Position numbers and translations under genes: made by a program
The notes under the pieces: generated by a model
What the model was told of the DNA's origin: nothing
What the model saw: the letters and a program-made list of their open reading frames with translations, nothing else
The model's database searches: none
NCBI GenBank assembly: GCA_963749875.1
Contig: CAVVOX010000002.1
Span: 1,426,001 to 1,490,000, forward strand
DNA length: 64,000 nucleotides
Direction: 5' to 3'
Source: JAHQVI01 sp963749875
GTDB lineage: Bacteria; Pseudomonadota; Alphaproteobacteria; Rhizobiales; Rhodomicrobiaceae
Shown here: positions 43,985 through 53,142 of the stretch, piece after piece
Position numbering within the stretch: the first letter of the stretch is position 1
Layout of the letters: every line of letters begins with the position of its first letter

Positions 43985-45328
43985 ATGGCAGAGGACAGGC
44001 AGGACACGCCTCAGAAGGGGGAAGGCTCCGAGGCTGAACAGAAGGGGCAGCGTCTTTCCGAGCGGCTCGCGATGGTCGATCCTGACGTAGAGACGCAAAG
44101 CGGGCCGGACGAGGAGCCGGAAACGGATGCTCCGGCTGAAGGCTACCGGCGTCATTTCGTGCGCGAGCCGGGGCGTATGGTGCTTGGTGCCCGGATGTCC
44201 GCGCCCAATCCACGGCACCGCGAACCCGGCAAGGCTCCTGAGCACCGCCGGCAATTTTCCAAGCCCCGCGGTCGTCGTCGGCGCGGGATCTCCACCGGCG
44301 TCGCGGCATTATTGCTTTGTGCGGTTGCGGCGGTTGCGACGGCCGGTTTGACGATGTTTTTCGACAATGAGCACGCGACGGAAGGCGCAGTGGAAGCGGC
44401 GGGCCAATCGGCCTCCACCGGCGGCGATCGCGTCGCGCAGCAGAGTCAGCCTGCCGAAGGCGCACAGTCGGATGCCGGGCCTTCCGATAGGACACCGGTT
44501 GTATCCGTGACCACGGCTTTGAAAGAGGAGCGCGGCGCCGTGACCCAGGACGATGCGGCCGCCCAGCTCACGCAGCTCCCCCAGGCGGGCCTGACCATCG
44601 CGAACGTCTCCGCCGACGCGGGTGAGCCGGCGCCCATCGATATCACGGTCGAGCGCCGTAATTCCGGTGAATATGCCTTTCTGATGTTCCGCGGATTGCC
44701 GAAAGGGTTCACCCTTTCGGCCGGCTTTCCGGTTAAGGGCTCTTGGGCCGTTTCGCTGACCGATGTCACCGGCCTCAAACTTCTGCCCCCGCCGGGCTAT
44801 CGGGGGCGGTTCGATCTCCAGGTCCTGCTCGTAAAGGGGCGGGAGACACCGATCGAAAGCCGCGCCGTGAAGGTCAACTTCCGCGGTGCGGATCCCGACA
44901 CGGTCGCCAGCGTCGCGCCCGAGACCGTCCCGGTTCCGCATGTCTTGACGGCAACACCGCCATCGCAAAGCGAGGATGGGCGGCCGGGCTCTGCCGATTC
45001 CGCCGGTTCGCCGGCTTTGGAGACCGAAACGCCGCGACTGATCCTTGCGCCCGAGGATGAACTCCCGATGCTGAAGCGGGCCTTCGCCTTTCTGGGCGAG
45101 GGCGATGTGGTCAGCGGAAGGATGCTGCTGGAGCATCTGGCCAGGCAGGGGAGCGGCAAAGGCGCCCTGGCGCTTGCGCAGACCTATGATCCGTTGTTCT
45201 TCGGCAAGATGGGCACGCTGGGCGGACCGAAGCCGGATCCCGTGAAGGCCCGCAAATGGTATACCGTGGCTTTTCAGCTCGGACAGGACGGCGCGAAGGC
45301 CAGGCTCAGCACTCTGCCCGAGAAGTAG
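43985..45328 (+). CDS. membrane-anchored protein with Sel1-like C-terminus
   Basis: Protein of 447 residues, unrecognised as a whole. Acidic, disordered N-terminus (1-95), a basic patch RGRRRRG, one transmembrane segment near 104-123 (VAALLLCAVAAVATAGLTMF), then a beta-rich periplasmic middle (DITVERRNSGEYAFLMFRG, YRGRFDLQVLLVKG) and a C-terminal helical region (MLKRAFAFLGEGDVVSGRML, GALALAQTYDP, ARKWYTVAFQLGQDGAKARL) resembling Sel1/TPR repeats. Rhizobiales carry related anonymous proteins. Start ATG 43985 has GGGAG upstream. An earlier start at 43931 is less likely. Confidence 0.7.
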   Translation: MAEDRQDTPQKGEGSEAEQKGQRLSERLAMVDPDVETQSGPDEEPETDAPAEGYRRHFVREPGRMVLGARMSAPNPRHREPGKAPEHRRQFSKPRGRRRRGISTGVAALLLCAVAAVATAGLTMFFDNEHATEGAVEAAGQSASTGGDRVAQQSQPAEGAQSDAGPSDRTPVVSVTTALKEERGAVTQDDAAAQLTQLPQAGLTIANVSADAGEPAPIDITVERRNSGEYAFLMFRGLPKGFTLSAGFPVKGSWAVSLTDVTGLKLLPPPGYRGRFDLQVLLVKGRETPIESRAVKVNFRGADPDTVASVAPETVPVPHVLTATPPSQSEDGRPGSADSAGSPALETETPRLILAPEDELPMLKRAFAFLGEGDVVSGRMLLEHLARQGSGKGALALAQTYDPLFFGKMGTLGGPKPDPVKARKWYTVAFQLGQDGAKARLSTLPEK

Positions 45329-45503
45329 TCCTAACATTCGACGAGGCGGCAGCGATGGCTTGCCGTGCGCCGCAAGTTGACATTTCGGCGCCGCCTCACT
45401 AGTGTCCCGACCGACGAATTTCCAAAAATAAGCGACTGCTATTGTTGCCGGCGTTCATCTGCAATTGGCGCAAGGGCCGCTTATCAAGTCATCTGGTGCC
45501 GAT

Positions 45504-45629
45504 ATGAAGATCAAGAACTCGATCAAGTCGCTGAGAAAGCGCCATCGCGATAACCGCGTCGTCCGGCGCCGTGGCCGTCTTTACGTCATCAACAAGACGA
45601 TCAAACGCTACAAGGCGCGTCAGGGCTAG
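45504..45629 (+). CDS. rpmJ: 50S ribosomal protein L36
   Basis: Ribosomal protein of 41 residues beginning MKIKNSIKSLRKRHRDNR and ending INKTIKRYKARQG. It is the zinc-free type with no cysteines. The 175 bases upstream include a short CTAGTGTCC sequence like the left flank of palindrome P2. Confidence 0.93.
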   Translation: MKIKNSIKSLRKRHRDNRVVRRRGRLYVINKTIKRYKARQG

Positions 45630-45699
45630 GCTTGCTTCACCACGCGGGGGGCCATCAACTTCCGATTGACAGATTTTCCCCCCTTGCTTCACTGGTCCT

Positions 45700-46350
45700 A
45701 TGAGGTTTGCCGGTTTTGCAGGCGGTGTTGCCGCGTTGGTCCTAGGGCTCGGGATAGCATGCGGGCTTGCCCAGACGACTGCACCGTCGAAACCGGGCAA
45801 ATCCGCGCCGCTTCCTCCCTTGAAAACTTTATCGGACTCGGAACCGGAGAAATCGCTGCGTGAAGCGCAGGCCGAGCTGCTGTCCGTGCTCTACGATCAG
45901 CTGCAAAAAGCCGAAAGCGAAGCGGGCGCCGAGCGCATCACCTCGGCGATCGAAAAGCTCTGGTCGCGTTCCGGCAGCGACACCGCCGATCTCCTGATGG
46001 AACGGGCGGGCATCGCGATCAAAGTCCAGAATTACGATCTTGCCATGAAGATTTTGACGGCTCTGACGGAGGTCGAGCCGCGCTTCGTTGCCGGCTGGAA
46101 CCAGCTTGCGACCGTCTATTTCCTTAAGGATCAGTACGTGCCGGCCATGCAGAAACTGCGCCATGTGCTCGCGCTTGATCCGAGGCATTTCAAGGCGATT
46201 GAAGGGCTGGCCATCATCCTCCGCGAGACCGGCAATAAGAAAGCGGCTCTCCAGGTGACGCGGAAGGCGCTCGCCATCAATCCCTTCCTCAAATCCGCCA
46301 AACAGGCTGAGGAGGAACTTGCCCGCGAAGTCGAAGGGCAGGGTATCTGA
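45700..46350 (+). CDS. exported tetratricopeptide-repeat protein
   Basis: Protein of 216 residues with a signal peptide (MRFAGFAGGVAALVLGLGIA then an Ala-Gln site) and at least two TPR units between residues 110 and 205 (AIKVQNYDLAMKILTALTEV, YFLKDQYVPAMQKLRHVLAL). Likely a periplasmic scaffold protein; partners unknown. The stop at 46348-46350 is two bases from the CTAG of repeat copy F, and the gene converges with pyk. Confidence 0.8.
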   Translation: MRFAGFAGGVAALVLGLGIACGLAQTTAPSKPGKSAPLPPLKTLSDSEPEKSLREAQAELLSVLYDQLQKAESEAGAERITSAIEKLWSRSGSDTADLLMERAGIAIKVQNYDLAMKILTALTEVEPRFVAGWNQLATVYFLKDQYVPAMQKLRHVLALDPRHFKAIEGLAIILRETGNKKAALQVTRKALAINPFLKSAKQAEEELAREVEGQGI

Positions 46351-46352
46351 GC

Positions 46353-46482
46353 CTAGATCAACCCTCGTTCGAGTGGGATCTCTTGAACGAGGTCAAGTTG
46401 ATCTATTTCAAAAGGCGAGCGCAACTGTTCCCGCGTCCAGCCTCGCCTTCGCGGTGACATGCTTGGACGCGCGTTGCGCTAA
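46353..46482 (+). repeat. compound palindromic repeat, copy F
   Basis: Full copy of about 130 bp: CTAG at 46353-46356, module 1, linker, module 2 with inner GC hairpin, ending GTTGCGCTAA. It fills the space between the convergent TPR and pyk genes. The TAG stop of pyk (46479-46481 on the minus strand) lies in its right terminus. Confidence 0.87.
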
Positions 46483-47948
46483 TTGAATGACGGGCCGGTC
46501 GTCTCCGGTTTGGAGAGCGCGACTCTGACGGCCTGCGCATCGACGCGCACAATTCTGAGCATATTGGTCGCGCCCGGCGTGCCGAAGGGTAGGCCGGCGG
46601 TGACGATAAGCTTGTCGCCGAGCTCCACCATATATTCGCGCGCCGCAAGCCGGCAGGCCCTGGTGACCATATCGGCGACCGAGTTCGGATCTTCTGTTAG
46701 GACGCAGTGCAGACCCCAGGCGATGGTCAGCCGGCGGGCGGTCGCCTTGCTGGTCGACAACGCCAGCAGCGGCTGCCTCGGGCGCTGCCGGGAAAGTCGC
46801 AGCGCGGTCGCGCCCGTGGAGCTGTAACAGACGATGGCAGAAAGCCTGGCGTCATTCGCGATGGAGCAGGCGGCGGCGCTGATGGCGCCAGAGGAGGATG
46901 TGTCCGGCTCCGGCCGCTGCGCATTAATGATCTGGTCGTAGAGCGGATCCTGCTCCACCTCCTTGGCGATGTCGTTCATGGTGGCGACGGCTTCGACCGG
47001 ATAATCGCCCGCCGCGGACTCGGCCGACAGCATGACGGCGTCCGCGCCTTCGAAGACGGCGGTCGCCACATCGGAGACTTCGGCGCGCGTCGGAACCGGG
47101 GCGGAAATCATCAATTCCAGCATCTGGGTCGCAATGACGACGGGTTTCCCGTGCTGACGTGCAAGGCGCGTGAGCTGTTTCTGCACGCCCGGCACCTTCT
47201 GGAGCGGCAGCTCGACGCCGAGATCTCCGCGCGCCACCATAATGGCGTCCAACTCGTTCGTGATGCGTTCGATATCGGTGACGGCGGCCGGTTTCTCGAT
47301 CTTCGACAGCACGGCCGCGCGTCCGTCGATGAGCTGTTTCGCCTCGACAACATCCTCGGCGCGCTGAACGAAGGACAGGGCGATCCAGTCCACGCCGAGA
47401 TTGGCGGCGTAGGCCAGATTCTCCCGGTCCGCTTCGGTGAGCGAGCTCAAGGGAAGGATCGTGTCGGGGAGGCTGACGCCCTTCCGGCTGGAGAGCTCGC
47501 CGCCCACCAGAACCTCGGTCTCGATTCGATCGTCCGTCTTACTCATGACGAGAAGACGCAGCTTGCCGTCATTCAGAAGAAGATGGTGGCCAATCCGGAT
47601 TGCCTGAAATATTTCGGGGTGCGGAAGTTCGACGCGGGTCTCGTCGCCGGGCGCCTCGCTCTTGTCGAAGGCAAACTTGTCGTCCCTGGCCAGCATAATG
47701 GGCTGGCCGAACACCCCGACGCGCAATTTCGGCCCTTGAAGGTCGCAGAGGATGCCGATCGGATGGTTGGCCTCCCGCTCGATCTCGCGGATGGCCGTAT
47801 GGTGTTCCCGCAAATCCTCGCGTGAGGCGTGGCTCATATTGATGCGGAATACGTCGGCGCCGGCTTCGAAAAGCCGTTTAATCGTCTCGCGCGTCGAGGA
47901 AGCCGGCCCGAGCGTGGCGATAATCTTGACGCGCCGGGACCGCCTCAT
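46479..47948 (-). CDS. pyk: pyruvate kinase
   Basis: Converts phosphoenolpyruvate and ADP to pyruvate and ATP. 489 residues: VKIIATLGPASSTRETIKRL at the start, FRINMSHA, the active-site LSKIEKPAAV and VARGDLGVELPLQKVP, then VMLSAESAAGDYPVEAV (Thr of the usual ETAAG replaced by Ser), and a C-terminal regulatory domain. Its start overlaps the upstream DUF1036 gene by four bases. The glycerate kinase two genes upstream supplies 2-phosphoglycerate to the same route. Confidence 0.97.
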   Translation of the reverse strand: MRRSRRVKIIATLGPASSTRETIKRLFEAGADVFRINMSHASREDLREHHTAIREIEREANHPIGILCDLQGPKLRVGVFGQPIMLARDDKFAFDKSEAPGDETRVELPHPEIFQAIRIGHHLLLNDGKLRLLVMSKTDDRIETEVLVGGELSSRKGVSLPDTILPLSSLTEADRENLAYAANLGVDWIALSFVQRAEDVVEAKQLIDGRAAVLSKIEKPAAVTDIERITNELDAIMVARGDLGVELPLQKVPGVQKQLTRLARQHGKPVVIATQMLELMISAPVPTRAEVSDVATAVFEGADAVMLSAESAAGDYPVEAVATMNDIAKEVEQDPLYDQIINAQRPEPDTSSSGAISAAACSIANDARLSAIVCYSSTGATALRLSRQRPRQPLLALSTSKATARRLTIAWGLHCVLTEDPNSVADMVTRACRLAAREYMVELGDKLIVTAGLPFGTPGATNMLRIVRVDAQAVRVALSKPETTGPSFN

Positions 47949-48397
47949 TGCGTCGTCGCCGTTCCGCCGTCGCCGGGGTCGGTCAGTCGCACGGTCCAGT
48001 CCTTTTGCTCTGTCGTATCGACCTCGAAGAATCCTGAGCGTTTATAGCCCCGTGTCTGGCAGTCCTGAACCCCCCTGATGGTGAAAGCTTTGTCGTCCGT
48101 GCACATGAAAGCCTTGCCGCCCCATTCACCGCCACGATCATAGTCGAGGGCATGGATATAATAATAGCGGGCGACGAGCGATCCCTTGAGCAGGACCTCG
48201 CAGGTCTGCGACGCCACATTCCACCAGCCTTCGCTGACCCAGCCCTTCTGGTCCTTGTAGCCGATGGCGACGCCGACGCGGCTGGAGGTCGTATTACAGA
48301 GTTTGAGATCGGCCGCGGCAGGCGCGGCGAGCCCGATGGTGCCGGCGGCAAGAAAGCTGAGGACTGTAACGATGCGGCCTGTGATGTGCTTCTTCAT
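47945..48397 (-). CDS. DUF1036 exported protein
   Basis: Protein of 150 residues from ATG 48397. Signal peptide core VLSFLAAGTIGLAAPAAA, then the DUF1036 pattern LKLCNTTSSRVGVAIGYKD, WVSEGWWNV, YYYIHALDYD and DKAFTIRG with paired cysteines. Function is unknown. DUF1036 genes are regularly found upstream of pyk in rhizobia, and here the overlap is ATGA. Confidence 0.88.
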   Translation of the reverse strand: MKKHITGRIVTVLSFLAAGTIGLAAPAAADLKLCNTTSSRVGVAIGYKDQKGWVSEGWWNVASQTCEVLLKGSLVARYYYIHALDYDRGGEWGGKAFMCTDDKAFTIRGVQDCQTRGYKRSGFFEVDTTEQKDWTVRLTDPGDGGTATTQ

Positions 48398-48437
48398 CCG
48401 AATTCTTGATTGGTTGGCTATGCGACAAATGCTTCGA

Positions 48438-49724
48438 TCAAGGCTCGACCAGAATGACCCTGAGATCATTGACATTGGTAAAGGTCGGCCCGCTTACAAT
48501 TAGGTCGTCTAACATTTCGAAAAATCCGGTGGAATCGTTTTTTGTCAGAAAATCCGCCGGATCTCGCCCCATTTCCCGCGCGCGCTGACGCGTATGGGGA
48601 CCGATGAACGCGCCGGCGGGATCGTCGGACTTGCCGGTGCCGCCATCGCTGCCATCGGTATCGGCGGCGAGCGCGAAGATACCGGGCGCGCCGTCGAGCG
48701 CCAGGGCGAGGGCGAGGGCATATTCCTGATTCGGCCCGCCGCGGCCGTCGCCGCGAACGGTCACGGTCAACTCTCCGCCTGAGAGAATTGCAACGCGCTC
48801 GCCTTCCGACCGCCGCTGAAGGGCGATCGCCGCGTGGGTCCGGCCAACGTCGCGCGCCTCGCCTTCGAGCGCATCGCCCAAGAGGACCGGGCGATAGCCG
48901 AACTCTGACGCTTTCTCCGCCGCGGCCTTGAGCGCATGGCCGGGGGTGGCGGCGAGGATGAACTTGGCCTCCGCGAAGGCAGGATCGCCGGGCTTGGGCG
49001 TTTCATTGCGCTCCTCGCGCAGCGCGGCCTCGATGGAGGGCGCCGAGCGGATGCCGAAGCGTTCCAGAGCCGCGCGGGCATCGGCGAGCGTTGTGCTGTC
49101 CGGAACGGTCGGGCCCGAACCGATCGTGTCGGGCGCATCTCCCGGCACGTCGGAGATGGCAAGCGTTACGACCTTTGCAAGAAATGCAGCCTGGGCCAGC
49201 CGTCCGCCCTTGATGCGGGAAAGATGCTTGCGCACGCAATTGATGGCGCCGATCGGCGCACCGGCTTTCAGCAGGGCGCGGGTCAGGTCCTGCTTCTCTT
49301 CAAGCGTGACCCCTTCAACCGGCGCCGCCCAGAGCGCCGATGCGCCGCCCGAGATCATCACCAGGAGCAGATCGTCCTTTGCGGCCTCGCTTGCGAGCTT
49401 CAGCGAGCGCGCCGCCGCCTCCGTACTTGTCCTGTCTGGAACCGGGTGGGCCGCCTCGATAAGCTCGAATGCAGCCAGCGGCCTCCGATACCCTTTTCGC
49501 ACCGTTGCAAGGCCGGCAAAGCGGCCGGCGCCGATAATCCCGGCGTAATGGTGTTCCGCCGCCTCGGCCATGGATGCGGCGGCTTTCCCGCCCGCGAGCG
49601 CGATCAGACGCCCGCGTTCCGGTGCCGGCGGGAAATGCGGGGGCAGGCAGCGGGCAGGTTGCGCTGCCGCGACGGCGGCTTCATATATCGAAAGTAGAAT
49701 TGCCCTATGATTGGCCTGGTTCAT
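48438..49724 (-). CDS. glycerate 2-kinase (GckA/TtuD, MOFRL family)
   Basis: Phosphorylates D-glycerate. 428 residues from ATG 49724 (other ATGs at 49748 and 49781). N-terminal DUF4147 domain with LIALAGGKAAASMAEAAEHH and SGGASALWAAPVEGVTLEEK, and a C-terminal MOFRL domain with LSGGELTVTVRGDGRGGPNQ and the DTDGSDGGTGKSDDPAGAF motif. The position next to pyk fits conversion of glycerate to pyruvate, as in tartrate, hydroxypyruvate or serine-cycle metabolism. Confidence 0.92.
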   Translation of the reverse strand: MNQANHRAILLSIYEAAVAAAQPARCLPPHFPPAPERGRLIALAGGKAAASMAEAAEHHYAGIIGAGRFAGLATVRKGYRRPLAAFELIEAAHPVPDRTSTEAAARSLKLASEAAKDDLLLVMISGGASALWAAPVEGVTLEEKQDLTRALLKAGAPIGAINCVRKHLSRIKGGRLAQAAFLAKVVTLAISDVPGDAPDTIGSGPTVPDSTTLADARAALERFGIRSAPSIEAALREERNETPKPGDPAFAEAKFILAATPGHALKAAAEKASEFGYRPVLLGDALEGEARDVGRTHAAIALQRRSEGERVAILSGGELTVTVRGDGRGGPNQEYALALALALDGAPGIFALAADTDGSDGGTGKSDDPAGAFIGPHTRQRAREMGRDPADFLTKNDSTGFFEMLDDLIVSGPTFTNVNDLRVILVEP

Positions 49725-49863
49725 ATTTCGAAGGGCGCTCTCTTGCATTTTTGCGACAGTCCCAAGCGGCTGTGTGTGCAAAAAGGCAAATCTCGTTGAA
49801 AAAGCGTAAGAAAGAACGTTCCGGCGACTAGCTCCAGAGCCAGCTGGGCTTTATATCAGACCC

Positions 49864-51051
49864 ATGCTCCACACGGTTCCAAAAAACGGCACGGCTGTGT
49901 CGCTATCAGCCGATGATCCTTATACTATTTTACCGGGTTCGTATGCGACCGGTATTTTACTGGTTTGCGATCACGCCGATAATGCATTCCCACCCGGCTA
50001 TGACACGCTCGGACTCCCGTCCGCGCAACTCCAGCGCCATATCGCCTACGATCCCGGCGCCGCGGGCGTGACAAGGCACATGGCGCGCATCCTTAACGCG
50101 CCGGCCGTCCTGACGCGCTATTCCCGCCTGCTGATCGATCCCAATCGCGGCGAGGACGATCCGACATTGATCATGCGGCTTTCGGACGGCGCCGTGATAC
50201 CTGCCAATGCGGCGCTGACGCCCGAGGAGCGGCAGAACCGTATCGATCGCTATTACCGGCCCTATCACGATGCCGTCGACCGGGTGATCGATGCGATGAT
50301 CCAAGCGGGAAAGCCGCCGGTCATCTTTTCGACTCACAGTTTCACCGAGAATTGGCGTGGCTGGATGAGGCCGTGGCATGCGGGCGTCCTATGGGACAAG
50401 GACCCAAGGCTCGCCGTTCCGCTGATCGAGGCGCTTCGGGAAGATCGCTCGCTGGTGGTGGGCGACAATGAGCCCTATGCCGGCGCCCTGCGGGGCGACT
50501 GCGTGAATAAGCACGCAACGGTGCGGGGGCTCTCCAATGCGCTGATCGAAGTCCGCCAGGATCTGATTCGCGACGAGGAAGGCCAGGCCGAATGGGGCCG
50601 CAAACTTGCCGAAATTCTCCAGCGCATTCTTGCAGCGCCGAATGCAGACACCATTTTCCATACCCTGCGCTATTATGGATCCCGCACCGATCCCGCGCCT
50701 TGCGCGGCTCATGGATCCGGATTGGAGATTGGTATGGCCAAGCATGATATCGATCCGAAACTTGCCACGGAACTGGAAGCGGCGGTGTTCCGGCGGCTCG
50801 TTGCCCATCTGCGCGATCATGGCGAGGTTCAGAATATCGATCTGATGAATCTCGCCGGCTTCTGCCGGAACTGCCTGTCGAACTGGTATCAGGACGCGGC
50901 GCGCGAGAAGGGAATCGAACTCGGCAAGGACGAGGCGCGCGAGATCGTCTACGGCATGCCTTACGACGAGTGGAAGGCACGGTATCAAAAGGAGGCGACG
51001 GCGGATCAGATCGGCGCCTTTGACGCCGTGATGCAGCAGAAGAATCACTGA
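49864..51051 (+). CDS. N-formylglutamate amidohydrolase fused to DUF1244
   Basis: Single frame of 395 residues. Residues 1-280 are an N-formylglutamate amidohydrolase-like domain (LLVCDHADNAFP, RYSRLLIDPNRGEDD, VIFSTHSFTENWRG), family of the last step of histidine degradation. Residues 291-395 are a complete DUF1244 protein (VQNIDLMNLAGFCRNCLSNW, YGMPYDEWKARYQKEAT). In relatives the two are separate neighbouring genes followed by gapR. An internal ATG at 50734 (MAKHDIDPKL) keeps a GGAG site eight bases upstream, so DUF1244 may still be made on its own. A lost stop or an indel could have made the fusion. Confidence 0.88.
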   Translation: MLHTVPKNGTAVSLSADDPYTILPGSYATGILLVCDHADNAFPPGYDTLGLPSAQLQRHIAYDPGAAGVTRHMARILNAPAVLTRYSRLLIDPNRGEDDPTLIMRLSDGAVIPANAALTPEERQNRIDRYYRPYHDAVDRVIDAMIQAGKPPVIFSTHSFTENWRGWMRPWHAGVLWDKDPRLAVPLIEALREDRSLVVGDNEPYAGALRGDCVNKHATVRGLSNALIEVRQDLIRDEEGQAEWGRKLAEILQRILAAPNADTIFHTLRYYGSRTDPAPCAAHGSGLEIGMAKHDIDPKLATELEAAVFRRLVAHLRDHGEVQNIDLMNLAGFCRNCLSNWYQDAAREKGIELGKDEAREIVYGMPYDEWKARYQKEATADQIGAFDAVMQQKNH

Positions 51052-51133
51052 GCGGTCTCGGGGTCTTGGCCCGTTCGACCGGCGAGGGTTTTTTCGGCTT
51101 TATCCTCAACCATTTCCAATATGGGATAAAAGC

Positions 51134-51157
51134 AGCGCCCGACTTGAGCCGGGCGCT
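51134..51157 (+). terminator. rho-independent terminator
   Basis: Stem AGCGCCCG / CGGGCGCT with an eight-base loop, followed by TTCCTTTCC. It stands 83 bases after the amidohydrolase/DUF1244 stop and before gapR. Confidence 0.65.
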
Positions 51158-51211
51158 TTCCTTTCCTAGCTTCACCTGCGGACTCGAATGCGAAAGCAGG
51201 GGGAAACAGCA

Positions 51212-51514
51212 ATGGCGATTGCCGAAGTGATCGAGGAATCGGCGCCCACGGAAACGCTTCAGGAAAGCGCGAAGGACCGGCTGCGCGCCTTCATCGAGCG
51301 GATCGAGCGTCTCGAAGAGGAAAAAGCGGCGCTTGCGGCCGATATTCGCGAGGTTTACGCGGAGGCGAAATCGAGCGGCTATGACACCAAGGCCATACGG
51401 GCGATCATCCGTCTGCGCAAGCAGGATGCTCACGAACGCATGGAGCAGGAAGCGCTGCTTGCCACTTATATGCATGCGCTTGGGATGATCGGTGGCATGC
51501 CGGACGTGGGATAG
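51212..51514 (+). CDS. gapR: nucleoid protein GapR (DUF2312)
   Basis: Small DNA-binding protein of 100 residues that encircles overtwisted AT-rich DNA and assists gyrase and topoisomerase IV in front of forks and transcribing polymerase; essential or near-essential in Caulobacter. Family core: KDRLRAFIERIERLEEEKAA, DIREVYAEAKSSGYDTKAIR, and IIRLRKQDAHERMEQEALL. AGGGGG precedes ATG 51212. An upstream start at 51188 is not needed. Confidence 0.93.
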   Translation: MAIAEVIEESAPTETLQESAKDRLRAFIERIERLEEEKAALAADIREVYAEAKSSGYDTKAIRAIIRLRKQDAHERMEQEALLATYMHALGMIGGMPDVG

Positions 51515-51565
51515 CAGCCGGCCTTGCGGTTGCGGCAAGGGCAGCGCTTAAGGCGTCACGGTTTC

Positions 51566-52960
51566 TTATTTCTGAGCGGTCTGGATCGGCGCCTGCTCCG
51601 GCATGTCGCGAACCAGCCGCTTAAGCGCGGTGTTGACCGCTGTTCCGCGGAAGCGCTGCGCCCAGAACAGCTGGGCATATTGCAGCCCCGGCTGGAACTG
51701 GACCAGCAACATCTGACGCGACTCACCGAAGAGCGTGTGAACCTTCGGCAGGCTGAGGCTGCTGGAGCTATCCGACAGATCCATAGACGCAACCGGCGTA
51801 TCGCTCATGAAGGGGAGAATCGGGAAGGGCTGATAATAGAGCTCATCCGGATGATCGTCGTCATATTCCGGGGCCGACACGATCTGATCGTCGGGCACTG
51901 TATTCGATGGCGCCGTGGACCCCCCCGGCGAGAAATCACGTTCGAGAAGAGCAGCGTTCGCCTTTGCGGGCGGCTCCTGCACGCTCGTCTTGACCAGCGG
52001 TTTCGGCCGCTCCGGCCTGCGTGACGGCAGCGCCTTGGCCAATCTGTCAAAGGGCGTCAGACTTGCCAGGACCAGCCTCGGCCGTTCCTGTGGCTGTTCG
52101 GGCGCGGGCGCCGGAAGCGGAACGTTCGGCGTCGGGGAAAGGCTAGCGAGGATGATGCGTCCTTCTTCGCGCTGCTCCAGCTTGTGCCGGGCCGCAACGG
52201 GAAGGTGCCCGCCGCGTGCTCGCAGATTTGCGAGCGCCACTTGGAAATCTTTCGGTGTCAGTGGCTTGCCGTCGGCCGGAATGTGTTTCGTATGGCCGGA
52301 CGGGAAGAGGAGGGCCAGTTCCTGGCGCGGCGCGCGTGGCCAGGCTCGGACGCGGCCGGTATCGACATGCACGAACGGGATTGCCGAGGTCGGGTAATAG
52401 CCGACGCCGCCACGTTCGCGGATCAGCGCCGAATTACGGAGCTCCTTCACGGGAACGTCCGGGAAACGAATGTCGGCGGCCTGGCCGCTCATATGCTTAC
52501 TTTTCTTCGCCTGTCCGCCGCGCGTCCTGCGCAGCATCGCATTCGTCTTCGGCGACCGATAGCCGCTGATGATGTGGACCGGCTTTTTCGAGCCGAGCTC
52601 GCGGTGGATCTCCCAGATGATGTCGAAAAGGTTGGGGTCCATCTTGGTGACGAGATCACGCCGCCAGTCACGCATGAAGTAGTTGAGTTTTTTGAGCGCC
52701 TCGGGGATGAACTTGCCATCCCGCTTATAGACGATCGAGATCTCTTTCTTCGTATGGATATTGTACAGCTCGATCCGTCTCTCTTCGGCAAAGCAGCCGG
52801 AGACGGTGGCAAGCTGGGTAAAGGCTAAAACCGCGAAAACAGCAAAGCAGCGCCGGTTTCGCACGCGGTCGATTAGAGACGTGCCCAAATTTCCCTCTCG
52901 ATCGGAGCTATGCCGATCCCCGATCTCTTTCAGCCCAAAAGCCAACTGTGTCCGCCGCAT
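51566..52960 (-). CDS. DUF882 / M15-type peptidase with long C-terminal tail
   Basis: Exported YcbK-like metallopeptidase, 464 residues from ATG 52960. A hydrophobic signal segment (CFAVFAVLAFTQLATVSGCF) lies near 38-57. Residues 65-225 form the DUF882 domain with SGYRSPKTNAMLR, the zinc motif KHMSGQAADIRF (His and Asp) and IPFVHVDTGRVR (third His). About 200 Pro-rich, low-complexity residues follow, longer than in most relatives. Probably a peptidoglycan endopeptidase or binding protein. It lies beside the L,D-transpeptidase gene on the same strand. Confidence 0.82.
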   Translation of the reverse strand: MRRTQLAFGLKEIGDRHSSDREGNLGTSLIDRVRNRRCFAVFAVLAFTQLATVSGCFAEERRIELYNIHTKKEISIVYKRDGKFIPEALKKLNYFMRDWRRDLVTKMDPNLFDIIWEIHRELGSKKPVHIISGYRSPKTNAMLRRTRGGQAKKSKHMSGQAADIRFPDVPVKELRNSALIRERGGVGYYPTSAIPFVHVDTGRVRAWPRAPRQELALLFPSGHTKHIPADGKPLTPKDFQVALANLRARGGHLPVAARHKLEQREEGRIILASLSPTPNVPLPAPAPEQPQERPRLVLASLTPFDRLAKALPSRRPERPKPLVKTSVQEPPAKANAALLERDFSPGGSTAPSNTVPDDQIVSAPEYDDDHPDELYYQPFPILPFMSDTPVASMDLSDSSSSLSLPKVHTLFGESRQMLLVQFQPGLQYAQLFWAQRFRGTAVNTALKRLVRDMPEQAPIQTAQK

Positions 52961-53142
52961 CGCAACTCGCCCGCAAAAGGGTGGAGCCGATCTTCGGCGG
53001 TGCATGGTTAAAATTCAGTATGTGTGAAAATGCGGGCAAAAGAAGGCAAAACAGCTGGGACAAATTGTGGATAACACCATCCGCAATTTGCCTTTGGCAC
53101 ACGGCTTGCCGCAGCCGGCCTCTCAGTCAATTCGCCGCGGCT

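Noticed and set aside
49864..51051. Treating the amidohydrolase/DUF1244 frame as one known enzyme
   Set aside because: The C-terminal 105 residues are a complete separate family with its own ribosome site, so a fusion is reported instead.
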